From assembly GCF_000381265.1 (NCBI RefSeq), contig NZ_KB906279.1, positions 1 to 64,000 on the forward strand: a DNA stretch of 64,000 nt, read 5' to 3'. This DNA is from Curvibacter lanceolatus ATCC 14669 (GTDB taxonomy: Bacteria > Pseudomonadota > Gammaproteobacteria > Burkholderiales > Burkholderiaceae_C). The translations under genes were made by a program, and so were the position numbers. The notes under the pieces were generated by a model. The model worked only from the letters and a program-made list of their open reading frames with translations, was not told the origin of the DNA and did no database searches. Shown one piece after another: positions 20,165 through 30,364 of this stretch (its first letter is position 1; each line of letters begins with the position of its first letter).

Positions 20165-20530
20165 TCAAGCCACCATCTTCTTGAGCGAGGCGATCACGGC
20201 CGGGCCGTTGAAGGGCTTGACGATCCAGCCCTTGATGCCGGCCGCCTTGCCGCGCTCTTTCATGGCGGGTGAGTTTTCGGTGGTCAGCATGATGATGTTG
20301 ACGCTGCCATTCTTCAGCTCGCTGCGCACTTTCTCGGCCATGGTCAGGCCGTCCATGTTGGGCATGTTGACGTCGCAGATGACCAGCTTCACGCCAGGGT
20401 CGCCCTTGAGTTTGGCCAGCCCGTCACGACCGTCGACGGCGAATGCCACGCCGAGGCCATTGGATTTCAGGAAGTCACCGACTTCATTGCGAACGGTGCT
20501 GGAGTCGTCAACGACGAGAATCTGTGCCAT
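20165..20530 (-). CDS. CheY-like response regulator
   Basis: Encodes 121 residues, a single receiver domain. The acidic pocket is D8-D9, the phospho-acceptor D53 (VICDVNMPNMDG), the switch threonines at T83-T84 and K105 in GWIVKPF. No output domain, so it acts by protein contact as CheY does. It is the last gene of a four-gene operon, 18 bp after the CheC/CheX-like gene, and is the likely phosphate acceptor for the membrane CheA-like kinase at 21860-24211. Whether it contacts the flagellar switch is not known. Confidence 0.93.
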   Translation of the reverse strand: MAQILVVDDSSTVRNEVGDFLKSNGLGVAFAVDGRDGLAKLKGDPGVKLVICDVNMPNMDGLTMAEKVRSELKNGSVNIIMLTTENSPAMKERGKAAGIKGWIVKPFNGPAVIASLKKMVA

Positions 20531-20548
20531 GGCTTGTTCCTTCTTGAG

Positions 20549-21106
20549 TCAAAACATTTCCAGTTCACCGGTGCCCTGTTCGGCCAGGTCGGGGATCTGG
20601 AAGTCGAAATCGAGGTCTTCTGATTCGCTCACGCAGAGCGTCAGAAACAGGGGCGGGCTGTCGGTCACGCTGAGCCGGAAGTGCTGCAGATGTCCGTACT
20701 TGAGGATGCCCAGGTGGGCCGTGCAGCGGCTGTCAACGATGTTGGGGGTGGACATGCCCACCCAGGGGAAGACCGAACCTAGATCGCGGTTGACGCCGCC
20801 GCAGCACAGGTTGCCTGCTTCGCAGATGGCATCCAGAAATGATTGCTCCGACATCTCTTCGGCCTTTTGCCGGCTGAGCCGGGCAAAGTGGCGGCGTGTT
20901 GCATCGTTGTGGCTGAAGTGCAGCACGATCAGCATGCGAAACGTCAGCGAGGCAATGCTCAGCAAGGCCGCGTGCGATTCGGGTGGCTGGCGCAGCTCGG
21001 GCAAGGTGACCAGTTCTGTCACCTCGTCGGGCGAGGGCGCCAAGGCGGCCTTCAGACCCTGCATCACCATCTTGTCGAAGCCTGCTTTGGCGCGGCTGCT
21101 GATCAT
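20549..21106 (-). CDS. CheC/CheX-like protein of a chemosensory-like operon
   Basis: Encodes 185 residues without signal or membrane segments. An ExxN motif at E96-N99 (ICEAGNLCCGGVNRDLG) followed by WVGMSTPNIVD resembles the active helix of CheC/CheX/FliY CheY-phosphatases, which carry E and N at these positions and a downstream Pro. The protein has only one such motif, as in CheX. The N-terminal 85 residues are of unknown fold. It overlaps the MCP-like gene by 4 bases (ATGA) and precedes cheY, so a role in removing phosphate from that CheY is a reasonable inference. The family assignment is from motif only. Confidence 0.6.
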   Translation of the reverse strand: MISSRAKAGFDKMVMQGLKAALAPSPDEVTELVTLPELRQPPESHAALLSIASLTFRMLIVLHFSHNDATRRHFARLSRQKAEEMSEQSFLDAICEAGNLCCGGVNRDLGSVFPWVGMSTPNIVDSRCTAHLGILKYGHLQHFRLSVTDSPPLFLTLCVSESEDLDFDFQIPDLAEQGTGELEMF

Positions 21107-21840
21107 GCGGTGGCGTCCTGTTCGCTGACAAGATTCAGGATCTTGCGGTTTTGCAGCTCCAGCCCGGTGACGGCGCCCACGATCATCTTGCCGCCGGCCT
21201 GCATGTCCTGGAAGGTGGTGGTGGTGATGAGGTCGTTCTCGTACAGGCTGCTGCGAAAATCCTGGGCCAGCTTTTCGGCGCGCACCGACAGCGAGCGCAT
21301 CTCGTCAGCCACGACCGCGAAGCCCCGCCCCATGGTGCCGGCCCGCGCCGCCTCGATGGAGGCGTTGAGTGCCACGATCACCAATTGGCGTACGATGGAA
21401 GCGAATTCGTCGTTCTTGTTGTGCATGGCCCGGTTGTGGCCGAGCAGAAAGTCCATGCTGGCGTGCCAGCGCTCGTAGGTCTTGCCCACGTTGCGCAGTT
21501 CGGTGATGGAACGGTCCAGCGTGTCGCACTGGCTGGCGATCTGGGTCTGGGCCTGGCTGGCCTGGGCCTGGCTGTGCGTCAGGCGCAGCTGTTGCTCACC
21601 GATCAGCGCTTGCTGGCGGGCGTCCCATTGCCTTTGAGCGTCGTGCAGGCGCTGCTCCAGGGCTTCGATCTGGTCTTGCAGGTCGGCGGCTCTGGCCTGG
21701 GCGCGCTGGTTGCTGTCTTCCAGCAGTTGCCGCGGGACCATGGTCTGCAGGGTGGCGTTCAGCCTGTGGGCGCGCCAGCCCAGCAGCATGCTCATCACGA
21801 TGGCGCCCATCAGGAGGGTCAGCATCAGCGTGGTCGTCAT
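21103..21840 (-). CDS. Short MCP-like membrane-anchored protein lacking sensor and HAMP
   Basis: Encodes 245 residues. One membrane helix at about 5-22, then a coiled coil rich in Gln and Ala (about 30-110), then a reduced MCP signalling hairpin with VALNASIEAARAGTMGRGF and VVADEMRSLS near residues 158-185. Canonical receptors read [23 protein letters not shown], so the tip is altered (RQLVIVALNAS, GTMG). No periplasmic domain, HAMP or pentapeptide. The start at 21838-21840 follows AAGGCAC. It lies 19 bp after the CheA-like gene and overlaps the CheC/CheX-like gene. It may be a scaffold for the kinase rather than a receptor. Confidence 0.8.
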   Translation of the reverse strand: MTTTLMLTLLMGAIVMSMLLGWRAHRLNATLQTMVPRQLLEDSNQRAQARAADLQDQIEALEQRLHDAQRQWDARQQALIGEQQLRLTHSQAQASQAQTQIASQCDTLDRSITELRNVGKTYERWHASMDFLLGHNRAMHNKNDEFASIVRQLVIVALNASIEAARAGTMGRGFAVVADEMRSLSVRAEKLAQDFRSSLYENDLITTTTFQDMQAGGKMIVGAVTGLELQNRKILNLVSEQDATA

Positions 21841-21859
21841 CTTGCGTGCCTTTTCTTGC

Positions 21860-24211
21860 TCAAGCGGTTTGCGGTCGTTGCTGAGCCGCGGCGTGCACGC
21901 CCAGCGAAGCGGGGAGATGGATCCGTGTCTCGAAGGGAACGTGCTCGCGCTGGGTCGCCTCGGCCAACAGCCGCAACTCGATGCGGCCACCGGCTGATTC
22001 GACAAACATCTTCACGGCGTCCATGCCGACACCGCGCCCGGACACCTCGGTGACCGTGCTGGCGGTGGAAAAGCCGGGGGCGAAGATCAGCTGGGCCAGA
22101 TCCTGGGCTTCAGGGTGCTGGCTGGCATCGAGCAGGCCTTGCTCGATCGCCTTGGCCCGGATGCGCTGCAGGGCCAGGCCTTTGCCATCGTCGCTCAGCA
22201 CCAGGTGCAGACCCTGGGCGTCCAGTTGCAGGTCGATCCGGATGGTGCCGGCAATCGGCTTGTCGGCTGCCACGCGGTCCAGAATGGGCTCGATGCCGTG
22301 GTCCATGGCGTTGCGCAGCAGGTGCATGAACACATTGCGCAACAAGGGGGCAGCGGTCGGACGCAGCAGCACGCCCTGATCGGCCAGGACCAGCTTGGGC
22401 GCCTCCTTGCCCAGTTCGAGGGCCAGCGAGGGCAGCGATTCGAACACGCTGGACAGGGTGTCCTGCAGCGATTTGCTGCCCAGGGTGGCCAGGCGGCTCT
22501 TGATGTCGCGGATGGCCTGCGCAGCAGCGCTCAGGTCGCTGGTGTCCACGCCCTCCAGCATTTGCAAGGTGTGCTGGATCTCGGCCTGCGACACGCTGTG
22601 CCCTGCGTCTTCGGTCGCGTCATTGCCGCGGCTGAGCTTGTCGGCGTTGAGCGTGGCGTATTCCTCCAGCGTGTGGCGGGCTTGGGCCAATTCATTCAGA
22701 TAGCGCTCGTTGTCCCATTCCAGGGCCTCTTGCTGGCGCAGGTCGTCATAGCTTTGCTCGGCCTGGTGCAGCACGTCGGTCAGGGTGTGCAGACCGTAGG
22801 TGCGCGCGTTGCCCTTGACGGTGTGCATGTTGCGGAACAGCAGGCCCAGGTGCTGGCGCCGCGTGGCGTCGTCCTGGCTGGCGGCGGTTTCCAGGGTTTG
22901 CTGGTTCTCGTCGAGGAACTGGCGGGCACTGGCCAGGAAGCCTTTGAAGCGGTCCTGCGGCACCGACAGGATCTCTCCGATCATGGCCAGCTCGCGTTTC
23001 TGGGCATCGGCCGCCTTGGCCAGGGATTTGAGTTCGGTCACATCACGCACGCACAGCAGCAGGCGCTCGGTGCTGTCTTGCTCGTTGGTGATCGGCGACC
23101 AGATCAGGTCCAGGATCTTGACGCGGCCATCAGGCAGGGTCTTTTCCACCTCGCGGGGCAGCAAGTGGGCGTTGAAGTCGAAATTCATGCGGTCTTCGCC
23201 GATGCAGGCGGCCACCGCAGCCTCGACCTGCGATCGGGCATCGGCACCGAGGTTCACGCCGGCAAAAATCACCTCGATGAAATCGCGCCCGGCGATGTCT
23301 TCGGTCTCCAGTACGGTGCTCAGGAAGTCGGAGAACTCGGGGTGGATGGTGTTGCCGTTTTCGATCGTCAGAATGCCCTGGGGCACGTTGTGCAGCATGG
23401 CGTGGATGTCGGCAGTTTTCTGGCGCACCAGGGCGCTGCTTTCCTCGATCTTCTCGATCATGGTGTTGAATGCGGTGATCGAGCGCCCCACCTCATCCTG
23501 CCGGGTGACGGGCAGGCGGTGGGTGTAGTCCTGGCTGGTGGCGATCTCGGTCATCTTCAATTCCATGTCCTTGATCGGGTGCACCACCTGGCGGTACAGA
23601 ATGCGGCCAATGGCCACCAGCAACACCACGGCCAGCACGGTGGCGATGGTCAGTGTGGTGGTGGTGCTGGTGAGGTGGCTGTTCATGCTCTCGATGGCCG
23701 CATCTTTGCTGCGGCGCTTTTCGATCTGCAGCGTGTCGAGCAGGGCCCCTTGCTCGCGCAGGTACTGGTCGACCGTGGCGCCCATGTTGGCCTCAGCCAT
23801 GTCCTTCATGCCCTTGAGCTTGAAGTTGGCGGTGTCGTCGATGGCGCTGAAGTAGTTCTTCAGGCTTTCTGCGGCCTCTTTGACCAGGCCTTTCTGGGCG
23901 GTGCTGTCGGCCATCTCGAGTTGGTGGTCCAGCGCCTTTTGCAGGATCTCCTTCTTCTGGGCCAGTTCGTCGCGGGTGCGGGCCACGGTCTGTTCATCGG
24001 GGGCGGCCACCATGCTCATGGCGGCCATCTGCACATCCTTGAGCTGGCCTTGCAACTCCACCGAGTGCATGGCGCTGGGCACCACGCCCTCGGTCACGCT
24101 GCGCACCTCGGAGGCGCTGCCATGTGACTGGAACACGGCAAAGGCGCCGATCGAGCTGAGGGCCAGAAAGGTCAGGGTGATCAGCAACACGATGCGTTGA
24201 CGTATGTTCAT
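21860..24211 (-). CDS. Membrane sensor fused to CheA-type HPt and kinase domains
   Basis: Encodes 783 residues. Membrane helices lie at about 7-27 and 186-206 around a periplasmic four-helix-type sensor, then HAMP (about 208-260), a PAS-like region (265-400), an HPt domain with the phospho-histidine H463 in MHTVKGNARTYGL, and a HATPase domain with N box HLLRNAMDHGIEP (N634), DDGKGL and GRGVGMDAV as in CheA. There is no CheW-like P5 domain at the end and no receiver. So receptor and kinase are one chain. The ATG at 24209-24211 follows GAAGGA. It heads the operon with the MCP-like, CheC/CheX-like and CheY genes. The ligand is unknown. Confidence 0.85.
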   Translation of the reverse strand: MNIRQRIVLLITLTFLALSSIGAFAVFQSHGSASEVRSVTEGVVPSAMHSVELQGQLKDVQMAAMSMVAAPDEQTVARTRDELAQKKEILQKALDHQLEMADSTAQKGLVKEAAESLKNYFSAIDDTANFKLKGMKDMAEANMGATVDQYLREQGALLDTLQIEKRRSKDAAIESMNSHLTSTTTTLTIATVLAVVLLVAIGRILYRQVVHPIKDMELKMTEIATSQDYTHRLPVTRQDEVGRSITAFNTMIEKIEESSALVRQKTADIHAMLHNVPQGILTIENGNTIHPEFSDFLSTVLETEDIAGRDFIEVIFAGVNLGADARSQVEAAVAACIGEDRMNFDFNAHLLPREVEKTLPDGRVKILDLIWSPITNEQDSTERLLLCVRDVTELKSLAKAADAQKRELAMIGEILSVPQDRFKGFLASARQFLDENQQTLETAASQDDATRRQHLGLLFRNMHTVKGNARTYGLHTLTDVLHQAEQSYDDLRQQEALEWDNERYLNELAQARHTLEEYATLNADKLSRGNDATEDAGHSVSQAEIQHTLQMLEGVDTSDLSAAAQAIRDIKSRLATLGSKSLQDTLSSVFESLPSLALELGKEAPKLVLADQGVLLRPTAAPLLRNVFMHLLRNAMDHGIEPILDRVAADKPIAGTIRIDLQLDAQGLHLVLSDDGKGLALQRIRAKAIEQGLLDASQHPEAQDLAQLIFAPGFSTASTVTEVSGRGVGMDAVKMFVESAGGRIELRLLAEATQREHVPFETRIHLPASLGVHAAAQQRPQTA

Positions 24212-24541
24212 GACAGTGTCCTTCGCGAGAGTCGGTCCACCGGACACCGGATGCCGGCTTGTGGCCGAGGGGTGTGAACGGTGGTGATGGGTTGGGTGTT
24301 TTGCCCTGTCGCCTGTAGGGGGCTGCGTGAGCAGACTGAACAGGTGCCGGGCTTGGGGCTTGATCTTCCCGGGATGCCATGACCCCCCGATGGCGGAACC
24401 ATGACGCCTGTATGAAACGGCGCAATGCATGGCCGGACGATGGCAGGTCAGGTGATTTTTATGACCACGAGATGCTGAGGTTGCTCAGGAATTGCAAAGG
24501 GTGATGCGAGGCATCAGAGTGCGCCCGGTGGGCTGCGAACG
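24212..24541. other. Intergenic region upstream of the CheA-like gene
   Basis: About 330 bases without a supported gene. The first 20 bases hold the ribosome site of the CheA-like gene, and its promoter must lie here, but no convincing sigma-70 or flagellar sigma-28 hexamer pair was found. Reading frames that cross it lack starts with ribosome sites. Confidence 0.6.
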
Positions 24542-24573
24542 AAAAAAAAGCCAGTCGGCTGTTGGCCGCTGGC
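24542..24573 (-). terminator. Rho-independent terminator of argG
   Basis: GCCAG-T-CGGC (24550-24559) pairs with GCCG-CTGGC (to 24573), with one bulged T and a short loop, followed on the minus strand by eight T residues. It is 46 bp downstream of the argG stop. Confidence 0.85.
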
Positions 24574-24619
24574 TTGTTGGGGGATGCCACCCGAAGGGCG
24601 GCATCAGAGGGGGGGGCGC

Positions 24620-26295
<1,676 letters not shown>

Positions 26296-26449
26296 GGAGG
26301 TGAATCCGTTGGAGGTGAGGCCACAAGCCGACCTGCACCGGCAGGCGGTGCGCATGGGGTCGAATTCGGGCAAACCTCGATTTTAGGCCACGTCGCAGGC
26401 CTTCGGCCGGGCGCGCGGACTCACTGCCGCGCCCGGCGCGCATATTGCA

Positions 26450-27022
26450 TCAATGTGCCGGGTAGGGTTGGGGCGTGCTGTTGTAGACCGGTGCCGTCAC
26501 GGGCTGTGGGCCGGAAGCCGGGTAGCTGGGGTGGCTGACGCGCCCGTTGATGACGGGGCTCACCTGCACGGGCAGGTACTGGCCGGGGTCGTTGGGCATC
26601 TGAACCGTGTACTGGCGACCGGCGTATTCATAGCTCACGTTGTAGGCCACGGTGCGGTTCTCGTACATGGTCTGGGTACTGCAGTTCTGCACGTTGCGAA
26701 CCTGGGGTTGGCTGGGGCCTTCAATCGAGTTGCCCAGCACGGCGCCCCCCACGACGCCCAGCACGGTGGCAATGGCCTTGCCACTGCCGCCCCCCACCGC
26801 GTTGCCGAGAGCCCCACCCGCGACCGCACCCATCGCCGCACCGGCGCCCGAGGTGCCGCCTGGCGTGGCCACCTGCTGGTTGGTGCAGACCTGCTGGGGA
26901 ACTGCCACCTGCTGGATGATGGGGGTGGTGGAGAGCACACGGGCCATTTCCTGGGCCGATGCGTTGCCCGCCATCACGGCGGTGCTCAACAGGGCCAGGC
27001 CGAAGACAAAGTGCTTGTTCAT
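26450..27022 (-). CDS. Glycine-zipper surface protein
   Basis: Encodes 190 residues. A signal peptide of about 23 residues (cleavage after ASA before QEM) precedes a Cys-containing segment and a glycine zipper (about 55-100, with GAVAGGALGNAVGGG and VVGGAVLGNS), then a Pro-rich tail ending YNSTPQPYPAH. It has the layout of 17-kDa surface-antigen-type proteins of the outer membrane or periplasm. No lipobox was seen. It stands alone between ppnP and the YffB gene. The function is unknown. Confidence 0.8.
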   Translation of the reverse strand: MNKHFVFGLALLSTAVMAGNASAQEMARVLSTTPIIQQVAVPQQVCTNQQVATPGGTSGAGAAMGAVAGGALGNAVGGGSGKAIATVLGVVGGAVLGNSIEGPSQPQVRNVQNCSTQTMYENRTVAYNVSYEYAGRQYTVQMPNDPGQYLPVQVSPVINGRVSHPSYPASGPQPVTAPVYNSTPQPYPAH

Positions 27023-27154
27023 GGAAAACCTCAGTTCAATTGTTGCTGGTTGAACGCTTGTGGGCGTTCCAGGGTTGACCCGCAGTCTAGAGAGCGGGTT
27101 CCTGAGGTGTGTCGGCGCGGCTGTAAAAGGATGTAACAGGAAGTGAGTCTGGCC

Positions 27155-27526
27155 TCAGCGGCCCAGTTGAGTCCAGGTTTCAGCCTTGAAACCCACGGTG
27201 AAGCGGGGCTGGGCCTGGGGTCCCCAGTCGACCACGGGGCGCTTGATCACGCTGGGCTGCTGCAGCATCAGGGCGCGCGCGCTGGCATCGTCCTGGACGC
27301 CGCTTTGCAGGGCCGGATCCAGCTTGCGCCAGGTGGTGCCCTGGCGGTTCACCAGCTTGTCCCAGCCCAGGGCTGGCAGCCAGGCGTCCAGCCCGGCTTC
27401 GGGCACGCCTTGTTTCTTGAAGTCATGGAAGTCAAACGCCAGGCCTTGCTCGGTGAGCCATTGGCGGGCTTTCTTGACGGTGTCGCAGTTGGGAATGCCG
27501 TAGACGGTGATCTTGGGGTGATTCAT
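27155..27526 (-). CDS. yffB: ArsC/Spx family reductase, YffB-like
   Basis: Encodes 123 residues of the thioredoxin-fold ArsC/Spx superfamily. The N-terminal YGIPNCDTVKKARQWL has the single active cysteine (C14 or so), and the LVNRQGTTWRKL and PSVIKRPVVD blocks with the conserved Arg are as in E. coli YffB. Probably uses glutathione; the substrate is unknown and arsenate is unlikely. It is divergent from folC with a 48-bp gap. Confidence 0.9.
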   Translation of the reverse strand: MNHPKITVYGIPNCDTVKKARQWLTEQGLAFDFHDFKKQGVPEAGLDAWLPALGWDKLVNRQGTTWRKLDPALQSGVQDDASARALMLQQPSVIKRPVVDWGPQAQPRFTVGFKAETWTQLGR

Positions 27527-27574
27527 GGGCCGAGATGATGCAGCAGGCCGCGCTGCGCGACAATCCCGGGTCTT

Positions 27575-28900
27575 ATGAGAAATCCCCTGCCTACCACCCT
27601 GGACGCCTGGCTGACCCACTGCGAGCAGCTGCACCCGAAAAACATCGAGATGGGCCTGGACCGTGTGCGCGAGGTGGCGCGCCGCATGGACCTGCGTTTT
27701 GACGTGCCTGTGATCACGGTGGCGGGCACCAATGGCAAGGGCTCGACCTGCGCCATGCTGGAGGCCATCCTGCTGCAGGCCGGCTACCGGCCTGGGGTGT
27801 ACACCTCGCCGCACCTGGTGCATTTCCAGGAGCGTTGCCGGGTGCATGGCGAGATCGTCACCCCCGAAGCCTTGCTGCCGCATTTTGAAGCGGTGGAGTT
27901 GGCGCGCCTGCGCGGCGACGAGGTGTCGCTGAGCTACTTCGAGTTCACCACGCTGGCGATTCTGCGCTGCCTGTCGATGTCCGGGCTGGACGTGGCCATC
28001 CTGGAGGTGGGGCTGGGCGGGCGTCTGGATGCGGTCAACCTGATCGATACCGACTGCGCCATCATCACCAGCATCGACCTCGACCACATGGAGTACCTGG
28101 GCAACGACCGCGAGACCATCGGCCTGGAGAAGGCCGGCATCATGCGCACCGGGCGCCCGGTGGTGGTGAGCGACCCGCTGCCGCCGCAAAGTGTGCTGGA
28201 CCGGGCGCTGGAGATCGGCGCGGACCTGTGGCGTTTCGGCACGGATTTCAATTTCTCGGGCGACAAGCTGCAATGGGGTTGGGCCGGCCGCGGGCGCCGC
28301 TACAGTGGTTTGGCCTATCCGGCGCTGCGTGGCGCCAATCAACTGGTCAATGCCTCGGGCGTGCTGGCGGCCTTGACGGCCTTGCGTGAGCGTCTGCCCA
28401 TCACGGCGCAGGCGGTGCGCAACGGGCTGGCCATGGTGGAGTTGCCCGGCCGCTTCCAGATCGTGCCCGGCCAGCCGGCGCTGGTGCTGGACGTGGCGCA
28501 CAACCCCCACTCAGTGGCCGCCCTGTCGGCCAACCTCGATGCGATGGGCTTTTACCCTTGTACCCATGCGGTGCTGGGTGCCATGGCCGACAAAGACCTG
28601 GGCCCCATGCTGGCGCGCATGGCCCCCCTGGTGGATCGCTGGTATTTCACCGACCTGCCGACCCCGCGTGCCGAGTCGGCCGCAGGGCTGCAAGCCAAGT
28701 GGCACGCGCTGCAGATGGTGGCCGGTGGCCGACGTGAGGTCAGCACCGCCACCTTCCCGGATCCGCAGCAGGCCTTGGCAGCGGCTGTGGCTGCCGCAGA
28801 CCCGGCTGATAGAATCGTGGTCTTTGGATCGTTCTTCACGGTGGGTGGTGTTCTCAAAGACGGCATTCCCCGCCTTCACGCCAAACATCTGGACGCCTGA
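27575..28900 (+). CDS. folC: Bifunctional folylpolyglutamate synthase/dihydrofolate synthase
   Basis: Encodes 441 residues. Adds glutamate to dihydropteroate and folates with ATP. The P-loop TVAGTNGKGSTCAML, the omega-loop region YTSPHLVHFQER, EVGLGGRLDAVN and the C-terminal VLDVAHNPHS are diagnostic. First gene of the folC-SPOR-cvpA-purF run, with 12 bp to the next gene. Confidence 0.96.
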   Translation: MRNPLPTTLDAWLTHCEQLHPKNIEMGLDRVREVARRMDLRFDVPVITVAGTNGKGSTCAMLEAILLQAGYRPGVYTSPHLVHFQERCRVHGEIVTPEALLPHFEAVELARLRGDEVSLSYFEFTTLAILRCLSMSGLDVAILEVGLGGRLDAVNLIDTDCAIITSIDLDHMEYLGNDRETIGLEKAGIMRTGRPVVVSDPLPPQSVLDRALEIGADLWRFGTDFNFSGDKLQWGWAGRGRRYSGLAYPALRGANQLVNASGVLAALTALRERLPITAQAVRNGLAMVELPGRFQIVPGQPALVLDVAHNPHSVAALSANLDAMGFYPCTHAVLGAMADKDLGPMLARMAPLVDRWYFTDLPTPRAESAAGLQAKWHALQMVAGGRREVSTATFPDPQQALAAAVAAADPADRIVVFGSFFTVGGVLKDGIPRLHAKHLDA

Positions 28901-28912
28901 CGCCCACACTTC

Positions 28913-29836
28913 ATGGCTTTTTTCAAGTTTCGCTGGCCCCTGGGGGGCGCTTCCAAAGGCCGTGACGAGCGGCCACCGGCTTCATCGCAAGGTGACAGCG
29001 TGGAAGTGCTGCGCCGCCGCGCCCGCCACCGATTGATCGGTGCCGCCGTTCTGGTGCTGGCCGGTGTGCTGGGCTTTCCGCTGCTGTTCGATACGCAGCC
29101 CCGGCCGATCCCGGTGGACATTCCGATCGCCATCCCGGACAAGAACAAGTCGCCTGCCCTGGCTTTGCCCACCCCGCCGGTGGCGGTCAGCAGCGCATCG
29201 GATTCAGGCATAGGCCCTGATGAAGAGGTGGTGTCTTCCTCGAGCCCGCGCACAGAAACCCGTGCTGCCGTTGCCAAGCCTGCGGCCGAGCCGCGCAAGG
29301 AAGCCCCCAAGGCCGAGCCCAAGAGTGAGGTCAAGGTCGAGGCCAAAACCGAGGCTAAATCAGAGCCCAAGCCCGAGCACAAAGACAAGCCGGAGGCCCG
29401 CGTCGAGCGCAAGCCCGATCCCAAGCCGGAATCCAAACCCGAGCCCAAGCCTGAAGCCCGTGCCGTGGCCAAGGCCGAACCCAAGCCAGAACCCAAGTCT
29501 GACGCCAAATCCGACGGCAAGGCCGCTGATGATGCCGCCAGGGCGCGCGCCTTGCTCGAAGGCAAGAGTGCGGCCGACACTCAGCATGCACCTGCTGCGG
29601 CAGACAGTGCCCGTTTCATCGTGCAGGTGGGTGCCTTCAGTGACGCCACCAAGGCCCGCGACGCCCGCCTCAAGCTGGAAAAGGCGGGGCTCAAGACCTA
29701 TACCCAGGTGATCGAGACCGGTGACGGCAAGCGCATCCGTGTGCGCGTAGGCCCTTTTGCGGGCAAGGCCGAAGCCGACAAGGCGGCATCTCGCATCAAG
29801 TCTCTTGATCTTCCCGCATCCATCCTGACCTTGTGA
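28913..29836 (+). CDS. SPOR-domain division protein, DedD-like
   Basis: Encodes 307 residues. A cytoplasmic Arg-rich start is followed by one membrane helix (about 43-61), a long periplasmic linker and a SPOR domain at about 231-307 (FIVQVGAFSD, KRIRVRVGPFAGKAEAD) that binds denuded septal peptidoglycan. The linker (about 120-205) is a low-complexity run of Lys-Pro-Glu-type repeats (KPEPK, KPESK, KAEPK). The place between folC and cvpA matches E. coli dedD. It starts 12 bp after folC. Confidence 0.9.
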   Translation: MAFFKFRWPLGGASKGRDERPPASSQGDSVEVLRRRARHRLIGAAVLVLAGVLGFPLLFDTQPRPIPVDIPIAIPDKNKSPALALPTPPVAVSSASDSGIGPDEEVVSSSSPRTETRAAVAKPAAEPRKEAPKAEPKSEVKVEAKTEAKSEPKPEHKDKPEARVERKPDPKPESKPEPKPEARAVAKAEPKPEPKSDAKSDGKAADDAARARALLEGKSAADTQHAPAAADSARFIVQVGAFSDATKARDARLKLEKAGLKTYTQVIETGDGKRIRVRVGPFAGKAEADKAASRIKSLDLPASILTL

Positions 29837-29859
29837 TCAATGATGCAGGAGTCTGATGG

Positions 29860-30351
29860 ATGGCTATGGCTGTAACGGACATGGTCCTGCTGGCCGTGCT
29901 GGGGGTGTCCCTGGTGATCGGTGCCTGGCGTGGTCTGGTGTATGAGACGGTGTCCTTGGCGGGCTGGGTGATTGCGTTTGTGGCGGGGCAGTGGTTTGCG
30001 CTGGACGCGGCGGCTTACCTGCCGCTCGGTTCGGCCGATGGGGCCTTGCGTTATGCCGCCGGTTTTCTGGTGGTGTTTGTGGCAGCGATCTTTGCCTCGG
30101 CACTGGTGGCCTTCATGGCGCAGAAATTGGTGGCCGCCATCGGCATGCGGCCGGCGGATCGGGCCATGGGGGCCTTGTTCGGACTGGTTCGAGGGGCGGT
30201 ATTACTGCTCGCGGTGGCGGTGGTGATCCAGGTCACGCCGCTGCACGAGGGCGGATGGTGGCAGGAGTCAAAAGGTGCACCGGTGCTTGCGGCGGTGCTG
30301 GATGGTTTGAAGCCGGCTTTGCCGGCACAGTTTGGAAGATATCTTCCTTGA
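29860..30351 (+). CDS. cvpA: CvpA family membrane protein
   Basis: Encodes 163 residues with four hydrophobic segments (about 5-25, 30-48, 62-85, 100-122) and the family start VTDMVLLAVLGVSLVIGAWRG. Linked in E. coli to colicin V production and envelope stress. Placed 13 bp before purF, as in many Proteobacteria, so it is part of the same transcript. Confidence 0.92.
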   Translation: MAMAVTDMVLLAVLGVSLVIGAWRGLVYETVSLAGWVIAFVAGQWFALDAAAYLPLGSADGALRYAAGFLVVFVAAIFASALVAFMAQKLVAAIGMRPADRAMGALFGLVRGAVLLLAVAVVIQVTPLHEGGWWQESKGAPVLAAVLDGLKPALPAQFGRYLP

Positions 30352-30364
30352 TCGGGGTTTTGTC

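Noticed and set aside
24460-24500. A flagellar sigma-28-like promoter (TAAA then GCCATCG) for the CheA-like operon
   Set aside because: Spacing is 13 rather than 15 bases and the -10 part is poor, so it was not listed as a feature.
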